A DNA stretch of 6,497 nt, taken from an uncultured Bryobacterales bacterium. GTDB lineage: Bacteria; Acidobacteriota; Terriglobia; Bryobacterales; UBA6623. Positions 1 through 5,739 of this stretch are shown here, in pieces. How positions within the stretch are numbered: position 1 is the stretch's first letter; every line of letters begins with the position of its first letter. The stretch is taken from NCBI GenBank assembly GCA_946887065.1, contig CAMPKL010000222.1, positions 1-6,497 on the forward strand. The letters run 5' to 3'. A program made the position numbers and the translations under genes. A model generated the notes under the pieces. It did no database searches. It had not been told where the DNA came from and was given only the letters and a program-made list of their open reading frames with translations.

Positions 1-429
1 GGCATCCAGGATAAAAGCGATGTCCACGCTATGCGCAGGCAGCTTGGGATCAACCTGATCCCCCAAGATCGTCTCGACGTTCCGCCATCCTTGCTCGGTC
101 TTGTGAGTCTCCACTTGGTCGAGGAAGTCTTGCTGGATGTCTTCGGCGTAGAGCTTCCCTTCGGGACCGATCACTTCCAGGAAGTAAGGAATCATGAAGC
201 CGACGCCCGTGCCGATATCCGCAACGACATCGCCCTTTTGCACTCCAATCGAAGCGATGAGTTCGCGAGGTTTTTGTTCCGTCTCCCTCTCGGGATTCGC
301 GAGCGACTGCGCGACTCGCGCGCGGCCTTCCGCCGTCTTATAACCGGCATTCGCCTCGGCGGCGGCTTGCCCGTAGACGAACGGCGCGCCGCAACCCAAC
401 AGCGCGACCAAACAAAGAAGCGTTCGCAT
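1..429 (-). CDS. Exported class I SAM-dependent methyltransferase-like protein (3' part outside window)
   Basis: The gene starts at ATG 429-427 and reads open to the left edge, giving 143 residues without a stop, so the C-terminal part is missing. Residues 1-21 look like a signal peptide: a basic start (MR), a hydrophobic run LLCLVALLG, then a possible lipobox LLGC ending at C13 or a signal peptidase I site near VYGQA. The mature part shows the Rossmann methyltransferase motif I, VADIGTGVG at 69-77, and an acidic-loop motif LYAEDI at 93-98; both belong to the SAM-binding half of class I methyltransferases. Substrate residues lie outside the window. The start is 2 bases after the stop of the upstream TIM-barrel gene. 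A GGAGG (441-437) with a 7-base spacing precedes the ATG and supports both the start and operon membership. The oddity is a cytosolic-cofactor fold behind an export signal. The fold is fairly sure; the substrate is unknown. Confidence 0.85.
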   Translation of the reverse strand, partial: MRTLLCLVALLGCGAPFVYGQAAAEANAGYKTAEGRARVAQSLANPERETEQKPRELIASIGVQKGDVVADIGTGVGFMIPYFLEVIGPEGKLYAEDIQQDFLDQVETHKTEQGWRNVETILGDQVDPKLPAHSVDIAFILDA

Positions 430-431
430 GA

Positions 432-1367
432 CTAGACCTCCACACTGCGAAGATACTTGGCGCTCATCGCAAGACTATCGACGGCATCGCCGGGCGTTTG
501 ATCCTGTTCCACGATATAGCGCGCGACGCCGTCTTCGGCCGCCGCCTTCAGCACTGCCTGAAAGTCGATCACGCCCGAGCCGACTTCCTTGAAGTGCTCG
601 GCGCCAACGCCTTCAGCGAACTGCGTCGGCGCTCCTGCACCTTTGTCTTTGAGATGCAGCAACTTCACGCGGCCCGGATGAGTCCGGATCCACTCAGCCG
701 GATCGTGACCAGCGATGCTGGTCCAAAAAACGTCCAACTCGATCTTCATCAGCTCCGGGTCCGTCGCCTCAAGCAAGATGTCCATTGGCGTCGAATCGCC
801 CACCGGACCGAACTCGAAGGCATGGTTGTGATAGGCGAAACCCATGCCCGCCGCCTTGTAGACTTCGCCCGCGCGATTCAGCTTTTCGCCTAGACGCAGA
901 TAGTGATCACGGCTATCGCCTCTTTGGTCGTTTGGCACATACGGCATGACCAACCAGGAGAAGCCGTTCTTAGCGCCCCACTCCGCGGACTCTTCCAGCG
1001 TCTTCGGACCGGCCGCGATCTCCCCTACACCGAGAATTACGGGAGCGGAAACGTGGCTGCTGACCGGAGTCAGTCCGGCGGACCGTACCGCCGCAGCCAG
1101 GTCGTCCCAAGCCACAACTGTTCCATCTACGTTCGTCGATTGCACGGCCTCGATCTCGCTATAACCCGCCGCGGCCGCGCGCTCGAAGATGTCGCCCACG
1201 CCCTGCGCCAGCATGTAGCGCAGGGTATACAGCTGGAAGCCAAGCGGCTCCGAGAAGAGGCTAACAACGGGGGCCGCCGCCTCTTCCGGCGCTTCCGAGC
1301 AGCCAACCAGGGACAAACCTGCGCCAGCTCCCACGAGGTGCATGAAACGGCGGCGATTCAACGACAT
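432..1367 (-). CDS. Tat-exported sugar phosphate isomerase/epimerase-type TIM-barrel lipoprotein
   Basis: This is a 311-residue protein of the xylose isomerase-like TIM-barrel (AP endonuclease family 2) superfamily, whose members isomerise or epimerise sugars at a divalent metal. The N-terminus carries a twin-arginine motif NRRRFM (4-9), a hydrophobic stretch and a lipobox LVGC ending at C23, so it is probably exported folded and lipid-anchored. Barrel landmarks are GFQLYTLR (43-50), AYHNHAFEF (178-186), KIELDVFW (208-215), VKLLHLKD (234-241), EVGSGVIDF (261-269) and YIVEQD (284-289). E185, D212, H238 and E288 are plausible metal ligands by family pattern. The length is normal. AGGA lies about 10 bases before the ATG and may serve as ribosome site; the same bases also form a TAGGAT that resembles a -10 box. 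It lies 57 bases after ppa and 2 bases before the methyltransferase gene. The exact sugar cannot be read from the sequence. Confidence 0.9.
   Translation of the reverse strand: MSLNRRRFMHLVGAGAGLSLVGCSEAPEEAAAPVVSLFSEPLGFQLYTLRYMLAQGVGDIFERAAAAGYSEIEAVQSTNVDGTVVAWDDLAAAVRSAGLTPVSSHVSAPVILGVGEIAAGPKTLEESAEWGAKNGFSWLVMPYVPNDQRGDSRDHYLRLGEKLNRAGEVYKAAGMGFAYHNHAFEFGPVGDSTPMDILLEATDPELMKIELDVFWTSIAGHDPAEWIRTHPGRVKLLHLKDKGAGAPTQFAEGVGAEHFKEVGSGVIDFQAVLKAAAEDGVARYIVEQDQTPGDAVDSLAMSAKYLRSVEV
437..441 (-). promoter_or_regulatory. Shine-Dalgarno for the exported methyltransferase gene
   Basis: GGAGG on the minus strand lies just upstream of the TIM-barrel gene's stop codon (434-432), inside that gene's last codons, 7 bases before the ATG at 429. 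It fixes the start of the methyltransferase gene and suggests that ribosomes finishing the upstream gene reinitiate there. Confidence 0.75.
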
Positions 1368-1424
1368 AGCTGCATCATCCTAGCAAGAGCATGGGGGCCG
1401 CGTGTGTAGCGGCTGCGGAATAGG

Positions 1425-1994
1425 CTACGTCTCGACTTGCGCTTCTTGCCGGAGCCGGAATCTTTCGATCGACTGCATGATCGTGTCGTAGGCGCCCTGC
1501 CGCCCTTCCCAGCCGAGGATATTGACGGTCTTTCCTTCCAGCTCTTTGTAGATGCTGAAGAAGTGCTCGATCTCACGCAGGTAATGCGGACGCATGTCTT
1601 CCAGCGACTTGATCTCGGTGTAGCGGGGATCGATGACCGGGATAGAAATGATCTTTTCGTCTTCGCCCTTCTCGTCTTCCATGCGGAAAACGCCGATCGG
1701 GCTGGCCTCGATGATGCAGCCCGTAAACGTCGGCGACCGGGTCATCACCAGGATGTCCAACGGGTCGCCGTCATCCGCCAGCGTGCCCGGTATGAACCCG
1801 TAGGCCATGGGGTAATGCACAGCCGAGTAAAGCACGCGATCGAGCCGGAAAAGTCCGCACTTCGGGTCGTACTCATACTTGTTGCTGCCGCCTTGCTGAA
1901 TCTCAACAATGGCATCGATGCGGTGCGGCGGTTCGCGACCGGGCGGGAGCAACGTCAGATTGCTGGGCGGGTGAATGAAAGGGGGCGTACTCAA
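1425..1994 (-). CDS. ppa: Inorganic pyrophosphatase, family I (soluble)
   Basis: This cytosolic enzyme hydrolyses pyrophosphate to two phosphates with Mg2+, pulling biosynthetic reactions such as nucleotide and sugar-nucleotide synthesis forward. The 189-residue protein has the family I signature DGDPLDI at 75-81 (metal-binding D75, D77, D80). By comparison with the E. coli enzyme as I recall it, E31, K39, E41, R53, Y65, D107, D112, K114 and the Y149-K150 pair also match active-site positions, so the site looks complete. The reading frame has an in-frame TAA only three codons before a TTG (1994-1992), and there is no ATG before the conserved core, so TTG is the likely start. A conventional Shine-Dalgarno is not well placed; an extended -10-like box sits 6 bases upstream. 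The gene is divergent from the glycosyltransferase gene. The N-terminal 20 residues, rich in Pro, are the least certain part. Confidence 0.96.
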   Translation of the reverse strand: MSTPPFIHPPSNLTLLPPGREPPHRIDAIVEIQQGGSNKYEYDPKCGLFRLDRVLYSAVHYPMAYGFIPGTLADDGDPLDILVMTRSPTFTGCIIEASPIGVFRMEDEKGEDEKIISIPVIDPRYTEIKSLEDMRPHYLREIEHFFSIYKELEGKTVNILGWEGRQGAYDTIMQSIERFRLRQEAQVET

Positions 1995-2000
1995 TTCCCC

Positions 2001-2006
2001 ATCTTA
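2001..2006 (-). promoter_or_regulatory. Candidate extended -10 box of ppa
   Basis: On the minus strand TAAGAT is preceded by TGA, giving the extended -10 form TGn-TAAGAT. It ends 6 bases before the TTG start, so transcription would begin at or next to the start codon. I see no good -35 box. The same place lacks a usable Shine-Dalgarno, which fits a leaderless mRNA. This is a motif reading only. Confidence 0.4.
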
Positions 2007-2031
2007 TCAGCGCTTGCGTGTTCCTTCGTAC

Positions 2032-2067
2032 ACTAGGCAAGACCTCTCGATGACTCGTCAAGACCTC
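2032..2067 (+). repeat. Short direct repeat spanning the glycosyltransferase start
   Basis: ACTAGGCAAGACCTC at 2032-2046 recurs as ACTCGTCAAGACCTC at 2053-2067, 13 of 15 bases identical with a 21-base period. The ATG at 2050 lies between the copies. The period is seven codons, so an upstream start would give a repeated TRQDL peptide. It is probably a small local duplication; a regulatory role is possible but unsupported. Confidence 0.55.
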
Positions 2068-3519
2068 GGCCGCCTGGCTTTGCTGGCGACACTGTGTTGG
2101 ATCATCTACGGGATTGGAATCTCCGATCGAGGGTTGGTCGGGCCGGATGAGCCTCGCTACGCCGCGGTGGCCCATGAGATGGCGGCGTCCGGCGACTGGG
2201 TGACGCCGCGTCTTTGGGGCGAGCCTTGGTTCGAAAAGCCGGCCCTTCTTTATTGGATGGGCGCCCTCGGTGAGTTCGCCGGGATTAGCGGCGATCTTGC
2301 CATCCGTGTACCGGTTGCGCTGCTCAGTTTCGTTTTCCTGGTCGCCTTTTATGTGCTCATTCGCCGCGTGTTTGGCCAGCAAGACGCCGACGGAGCCGCC
2401 CTAGTCCTGGCCTCCGCTGCGGGTTGGGCCGCTTATAGCCAGGTCGGAGTCTTTGACCTGCCTCTCGCCGCTGCAACCGGCTTGGCGCTCATGGCGCTGC
2501 TGCCATGGGTCGAGAATCCGAGGGAAAAACGGCTGTTGCCGCTCTTCGGCGCCGCGCTTGGATTCGGGCTGCTTGCAAAGGGCCTGGTCGCTCCGGCGAT
2601 CGCAACCTTGGCGGTGCTCTCCGTTTGCCGGGACCGGGGCGTTGGTCCCGTCGCGCGAGACCTGTTCTCAGCCCGGACCCTAGTCCCCTTCGCGGCGGTA
2701 ACTTTGCCTTGGTACGGGCTCTGCTACTGGCGGAACGGGACGGCTTTCCTCGAAGAGTTCGTCTGGCGACACCATGTGCTGAGAATCTTCAGTTCCGAGT
2801 TGCAGCATGAGCAGGCCTGGTGGTTCTACATCCCTGTAATCTTGCTGGGACTGGCTCCGTGGACGCCCCTCGTGGCTAGCGCCGTTGTTTTGACGGACTG
2901 GCGGGGCGACCCCAGAATGCGCTTCGTCGGCGCCTGGGCGTTGGGTACGTTGGCGATTTTTTCCGTCTCGACGAACAAACTTCCAGGATATGTCCTGCCC
3001 GCGATTCCGCCGCTGTGTTTGATCGCCGGCCGCAATCTGCGCCGGGCGCCTGTATGGGCCTGGGCTGGTTCGGGTCTCATGCTCTGCCTCTTCCCCGTTG
3101 CGGCCGCAGTGCTCCCGGCGGCCCTGGCGGATGGCTTGCCGGCGGCATGGCCTCCCGATTCGACCGCCTGGCTCCCGATCGCGGGGTTTTTGGCGCTTGC
3201 CGTCGCCGTGGGAAGAGCAGCGGCCGCGGCCAAGCCCGCACTCGCGACAGCTCTCGTCGCCGTCGGCGCCGCAGTGGGCTATTGGAACCTTAAGTCACTG
3301 ACATTCAGCAATTTAGACGCCGTCGCCGGGAGTCGATCAGTATGGGTGGAGCACTCAAACGTTGTGAACTCGACCTGCATTGGAGACGTACGGAGGCACG
3401 TCGAATATGGTCTGCGCTACTACAGCGATGATCGGTTGCGCCCTTGTGCCGTTGACCCGCGGCCCTTCGCGATCAACGGTGATCCTCCGCGCCGGGAGCC
3501 GACGAGCAAGCCCAACTAA
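2050..3519 (+). CDS. Membrane glycosyltransferase, GT39/ArnT-like (dolichyl- or polyprenyl-phosphate sugar donor type)
   Basis: This is a 489-residue polytopic protein of the PMT/ArnT-like GT-C fold, which transfers a sugar from a polyprenyl-phosphate carrier to lipid A, protein or a cell-surface glycan on the outer face of the inner membrane. After the first membrane segment (about 9-24) comes the family hallmark GPDEPRYA at 31-38, with the acidic pair D33-E34, then GDW..P and a FEKPALLYW stretch at 61-69. Further hydrophobic segments lie near 88-104, 116-130, 138-153, 163-190, 210-225, 258-282, 294-306, 312-326, 335-360, 374-389 and 398-412. STNKLPGYVLPAIP (307-320) is also typical. A soluble tail of about 75 residues follows. 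The frame is open back to 1975, but that would overlap the ppa start and its control region, so ATG 2050 is preferred; its ribosome site is weak. Acceptor and sugar cannot be assigned; ArnT itself (aminoarabinose) is not implied. Confidence 0.9.
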   Translation: MTRQDLGRLALLATLCWIIYGIGISDRGLVGPDEPRYAAVAHEMAASGDWVTPRLWGEPWFEKPALLYWMGALGEFAGISGDLAIRVPVALLSFVFLVAFYVLIRRVFGQQDADGAALVLASAAGWAAYSQVGVFDLPLAAATGLALMALLPWVENPREKRLLPLFGAALGFGLLAKGLVAPAIATLAVLSVCRDRGVGPVARDLFSARTLVPFAAVTLPWYGLCYWRNGTAFLEEFVWRHHVLRIFSSELQHEQAWWFYIPVILLGLAPWTPLVASAVVLTDWRGDPRMRFVGAWALGTLAIFSVSTNKLPGYVLPAIPPLCLIAGRNLRRAPVWAWAGSGLMLCLFPVAAAVLPAALADGLPAAWPPDSTAWLPIAGFLALAVAVGRAAAAAKPALATALVAVGAAVGYWNLKSLTFSNLDAVAGSRSVWVEHSNVVNSTCIGDVRRHVEYGLRYYSDDRLRPCAVDPRPFAINGDPPRREPTSKPN

Positions 3520-3577
3520 TATTTACTAAACATGTAACCCTTTTGGCCTCTCGTGCGAATAAGGAAGTGGGGTTATT
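3520..3577 (+). other. AT-rich gap between glycosyltransferase and winged-helix genes
   Basis: About 30 bases just after the glycosyltransferase stop are clearly AT-richer than the surroundings, including TTAC-N7-GTAA at 3523-3537, a weak dyad. This is a plausible promoter or operator area for the winged-helix gene (possibly self-regulated), but no convincing -35/-10 pair stands out. No hairpin plus T-run terminator is visible. Confidence 0.3.
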
Positions 3578-3582
3578 GGAGG
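3578..3582 (+). promoter_or_regulatory. Shine-Dalgarno choosing the winged-helix gene start
   Basis: GGAGG is followed by 5 bases and ATG 3588. The frame is open upstream to a TTG at 3543, but this strong site argues for the shorter, ATG-initiated product. Confidence 0.75.
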
Positions 3583-3587
3583 TGGGG

Positions 3588-3935
3588 ATGTCTGAGAAAC
3601 AACCCGCGACGAGTGGTATGGGTCCGAAGTTGACCAAGAAGGAGCAGGAACTGTTCGATCTGCTCGAAGGCAACCCAGGCAAATGCTTCTCTCGCGCCTA
3701 CTTACTACAGCGAATCTGGGGTTATCGGGATGATACGCGCACGCGGACGGTCGATGTCCATGTCAGCCGTCTGCGCAAGAAGCTTGAAGACCGCGTCGAT
3801 CTGGCGATTCATACCGTCGTTAGACAAGGCTACGTCCTGGAACAGCGTGGCCCAGCCGCGCGTAAGGGCGAAACGCGCTTCTCGTCGTCCGATAGAACGG
3901 CTACAGCATTTGGTCAACCGATCTGGGCCAACTGA
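3588..3935 (+). CDS. Stand-alone OmpR/PhoB-type winged-helix DNA-binding protein (no receiver domain)
   Basis: The 115-residue product is almost entirely one transcriptional regulatory C-terminal domain. LTKKEQELFDLLEGNPG (15-31) is the entry strand and first helix, FSRAYLLQRIWGY (34-46) the next helices, RTVDVHVSRLRKKLED (53-68) the recognition-helix region, and IHTVVRQGYVL (74-84) the wing hairpin. In the usual OmpR-family proteins this domain follows a phospho-receiver of about 120 residues. Here nothing upstream encodes one, because the glycosyltransferase gene ends 68 bases before. A polar 30-residue tail (86-115) follows. It should bind DNA as a tandem dimer, but its signal input is not visible: it may be constitutive, controlled by its own expression, or act with a partner. 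It could belong to the glycosyltransferase operon or have its own promoter in the AT-rich gap. The fold is very sure; the target is unknown. Confidence 0.88.
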   Translation: MSEKQPATSGMGPKLTKKEQELFDLLEGNPGKCFSRAYLLQRIWGYRDDTRTRTVDVHVSRLRKKLEDRVDLAIHTVVRQGYVLEQRGPAARKGETRFSSSDRTATAFGQPIWAN

Positions 3936-3952
3936 GCGGAGCCATCGAAAGG

Positions 3953-3958
3953 TATAAT
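3953..3958 (+). promoter_or_regulatory. Perfect -10 box of the GNAT gene, leaderless spacing
   Basis: TATAAT sits 8 bases before ATG 3967 in a GC-rich setting. Transcription normally starts about 7 bases after the -10, which would place the 5' end at or within a base or two of the ATG. No Shine-Dalgarno is correctly placed and the -35 position (about 3930-3935) is poor. This suggests a leaderless mRNA separate from the winged-helix gene. Confidence 0.6.
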
Positions 3959-3966
3959 CTGGCGGT

Positions 3967-4935
3967 ATGTCGGCCGCACGGGCCACGCTGGATCTTGCGC
4001 TCGTCGACTTGAGAGAGTTGCGGGGAGCGGACCTACGTCCGCTCCTTGTCCAGCAGGATCAACGGTGGCGAGAGCTGTTTAGCTGGGACTTTACAGCCTC
4101 GTCGCAGGCCATCCTGAACTTTCTCAATAGCCGCACGCTGCACGGCTTCGCCCTCGTTCGCGGCGGGATGCCCGTGGGCTACTGCTATTTCGTCTTAGAT
4201 CAGAGCAAGGCTCTAGTCGGCGATATTTTCCTCTCCGATAGGAATCCGAGCCCATCGGCTCAAAGAGCGCTTCTCGTCCGAACCTTGGAGACCGCGGCGG
4301 CGTATCCTGGCGTCTCCCGCGTCGAAGGGCAGCTCCTGGGGCTGAACGGCGAATTGGGAGCTGAAAGTATTTTTCACCGGGCGCTGAACGTCTTCCCGCG
4401 ATGGTTCATGATGCGCGATCAACTGCGCGCCATTCGCGCCGATAGGCCCGAGCCGGCCAATCATTCCTTTCTGCCCTGGGGAGAACACTATCTCGCGCCC
4501 GCGGCTGACTTGATCGCCTCGGCGTACCGCGGCCACGACGATAGCCAGATCAACGATCAATACCGGGACCCGGCGGGGGCCCGGCGATTTCTCTCAAACA
4601 CCACCCGGCACACCGGATGCGGTGCATTCCTGCCTGCCGCGTCATGGGTGGCAATCCAGCCGGGCGACGGACGAATCAGCGGAATTTGCCTGGCTACGCG
4701 AGTGCACCAGGACGCAGGTCACGTGACGCAGATCTGCGTTTCGCCTCGTGATCGAGGCATGGGCGTCGGGCGGGAACTGCTGCGCCGGACGCTGTTGTCC
4801 TTGCGCGCGTGCGCCTGCGATACCGCGAGTCTCACCGTCACGGCTTCCAACACGGGGGCATTGAGCCTCTATCAGCAGATGGGATTCCGGCCGACCCAGC
4901 GATTCTCGGCGTTCGTCTGGGAGTCCGGCCGCTAG
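3967..4935 (+). CDS. GNAT family N-acetyltransferase, two-lobed
   Basis: The 322-residue protein ends in a clear GNAT domain that transfers an acetyl group from acetyl-CoA to an amine. VTQICVSPRDRGMGVGRELL (253-272) is motif A, with the R-D-R-G-M-G-V-G pyrophosphate-binding loop at 261-268, and ASNTGALSLYQQMGF (293-307) is motif B with its usual Asn and Tyr. The N-terminal half (about 8-155) also has a GNAT-like order: an entry helix, FALVRGGMPVGYCYF (61-75), then DIFLSDRNPSPSAQRALL (86-103). It lacks a good CoA loop, which suggests a degenerate first copy as in tandem GNAT proteins. Substrate is unknown. The start is set by ATG 3967 directly downstream of TATAAT, with no ribosome site. The stop codon overlaps the stop of the convergent dehydrogenase gene in one CTAG. 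Probably monocistronic and cytosolic. Confidence 0.88.
   Translation: MSAARATLDLALVDLRELRGADLRPLLVQQDQRWRELFSWDFTASSQAILNFLNSRTLHGFALVRGGMPVGYCYFVLDQSKALVGDIFLSDRNPSPSAQRALLVRTLETAAAYPGVSRVEGQLLGLNGELGAESIFHRALNVFPRWFMMRDQLRAIRADRPEPANHSFLPWGEHYLAPAADLIASAYRGHDDSQINDQYRDPAGARRFLSNTTRHTGCGAFLPAASWVAIQPGDGRISGICLATRVHQDAGHVTQICVSPRDRGMGVGRELLRRTLLSLRACACDTASLTVTASNTGALSLYQQMGFRPTQRFSAFVWESGR
4932..4935. other. Shared CTAG: overlapping convergent stop codons
   Basis: The palindrome CTAG gives TAG on the plus strand (4933-4935) for the acetyltransferase and TAG on the minus strand (4934-4932) for the dehydrogenase. The genes overlap by 4 bases, leaving no room for an intergenic terminator. Confidence 0.9.
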
Positions 4936-5687
4936 AGCGCCGTCCAGCCGCCGTCAATTTCCAACGTCGCGCCTTGGACGAACTGGGCTTCGTCGGAGCA
5001 GAGGTAGAGCGCCATATGGGCGATCTCCGAGGGCTTGCCAAGGCGCCCAATCGGCTGGCGAGCATTCAGCTGCGCGCGCATCTCCTCTTTTTCGTGAGCG
5101 TGGTATTTTTCCAGATAGGCCTCGACGAAAGGAGTATCGACCGTGCCGGGACAGATGCAATTGACGCGCAAACGTCCGGAATAGTCAGCGGCCAGCTGCC
5201 GGGTCATGGCAACGACCGCACCCTTGGAAGCGCAGTAAGCGAACCGTCTCTTCACACCAACGAGGCCAGCCACGGAGCCGATGTTGACGACGGCCCCGTA
5301 CGGCGAGGCCAACAACCGCGGCAGAGCGGCTTGAGTCACCAGGAACGGTCCATCGATGTTGACCCGCATCACGCGACTCCACTCTTCGTGGGCGCACTCT
5401 TCAATCGTGCCAACGCTGCCGACGCCGGCGTTGTTGACCAAATAATCAAGCTCTTCGATACCAGCGAACGCCGCCGCGACCGAGCCGGGATCGCTCACGT
5501 CCATGCCGACGCCGGACGCACCGCCGCCGACCTCGGCGGCGAGTTTAGCCGCGGCATCTTGATTGAGATCGGCAATGAAGACTTGGGCGCCTGCCTGAGC
5601 AAGCGCGCGAACGGTTTGCTCGCCGATCCCGCTGGCGCCGCCAGTGACGAGAGCGCGGCGGCCGTCGAGACGAAAAGGTTGTGACAT
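4932..5687 (-). CDS. Short-chain dehydrogenase/reductase (classical SDR, NAD-type)
   Basis: A 251-residue cytosolic oxidoreductase of normal SDR length. It has the cofactor motif TGGASGIG (15-22), D40 at the end of the second strand (favouring NAD(H) over NADP(H)), DV at 63-64, NNAG (85-88), N110, catalytic S138, and YCASK with Y151 and K155, then CPGTVDTPF (179-187) and the C-terminal IDGGW (244-248). The catalytic tetrad is complete. From memory, the stretch around CPGTVDTP and the C-terminus resembles the DHRS6/BDH2 and 2-keto-3-deoxy-L-fuconate dehydrogenase subgroup, so a hydroxy acid or sugar-acid substrate is possible but unproven. ATG 5687 is the start; no Shine-Dalgarno precedes it, but TATAAT lies 11 bases upstream. 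It is divergent from the Cys/His-rich membrane protein gene and convergent with the acetyltransferase gene. Confidence 0.94.
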   Translation of the reverse strand: MSQPFRLDGRRALVTGGASGIGEQTVRALAQAGAQVFIADLNQDAAAKLAAEVGGGASGVGMDVSDPGSVAAAFAGIEELDYLVNNAGVGSVGTIEECAHEEWSRVMRVNIDGPFLVTQAALPRLLASPYGAVVNIGSVAGLVGVKRRFAYCASKGAVVAMTRQLAADYSGRLRVNCICPGTVDTPFVEAYLEKYHAHEKEEMRAQLNARQPIGRLGKPSEIAHMALYLCSDEAQFVQGATLEIDGGWTAL

Positions 5688-5698
5688 ACGAATCGGCG

Positions 5699-5704
5699 AT
5701 TATA
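5699..5704 (-). promoter_or_regulatory. Perfect -10 box of the dehydrogenase gene
   Basis: TATAAT on the minus strand ends 11 bases before ATG 5687, so the transcript would have a leader of only about 4-5 bases. No Shine-Dalgarno is present and the -35 position is weak. The box overlaps one arm of the inverted repeat at 5702-5716. Confidence 0.55.
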
Positions 5705-5716
5705 ACAATGCGTTAT
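5702..5716. repeat. Inverted repeat in the divergent promoter gap
   Basis: ATAAC (5702-5706) and GTTAT (5712-5716) are perfect reverse complements around a 5-base spacer. One arm overlaps the dehydrogenase -10 box. Flanking GCGAT before and CGCG after extend the symmetry imperfectly. This is a possible operator half-site pair, but short enough to be chance. Confidence 0.4.
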
Positions 5717-5726
5717 CGCGCACTGC

Positions 5727-5732
5727 GATACT
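5727..5732 (+). promoter_or_regulatory. Candidate -10 box of the Cys/His-rich membrane protein gene
   Basis: GATACT lies 7 bases before GTG 5740, the same geometry as the GNAT gene's TATAAT. There is no Shine-Dalgarno before the GTG. Weaker match to consensus than the other two boxes. Confidence 0.35.
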
Positions 5733-5739
5733 GTTGCCT

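Noticed and set aside
31..435. Plus-strand open frame of 134 codons at the left edge
   Set aside because: The opposite strand reads a signal peptide plus methyltransferase motif I with a perfect Shine-Dalgarno, so this is its antisense shadow.
903..1409. Plus-strand open frame opposite the TIM-barrel gene, and a similar one at 498-893
   Set aside because: Both are shadows of the TIM-barrel coding strand. They are Arg-rich and low in pattern, as expected for antisense GC-rich DNA.
1437..2036. Plus-strand open frame (199 codons) opposite ppa
   Set aside because: It is the antisense of a complete family I pyrophosphatase, with no recognisable motif or ribosome site.
1903..2382. Minus-strand open frame overlapping the ppa start and the glycosyltransferase gene
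   Set aside because: It overlaps two well-supported genes and has no motif; its sequence is polar and low in pattern.
3543..3587. TTG-initiated longer form of the winged-helix protein
   Set aside because: The strong GGAGG at 3578-3582 serves ATG 3588, and the added residues are outside the conserved domain.
4561..4586. GC-rich palindromic run (GGGACCCGG/GGGCCCGG) that could look like a terminator
   Set aside because: It lies inside the acetyltransferase coding sequence, has no T-run, and follows from Pro/Gly/Arg codons.
4809..5684. Long plus-strand open frame (291 codons) opposite the dehydrogenase gene
   Set aside because: It lies antisense to a complete SDR with all catalytic motifs. Its translation shows no domain, and long antisense frames are expected in GC-rich genes with this codon phase.
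5644..5739. Upstream extension of the Cys/His-rich membrane protein
   Set aside because: The extra 32 residues are antisense to the dehydrogenase N-terminus and its promoter, highly basic, and unlike a signal sequence. GTG 5740 lies just before the first membrane segment.
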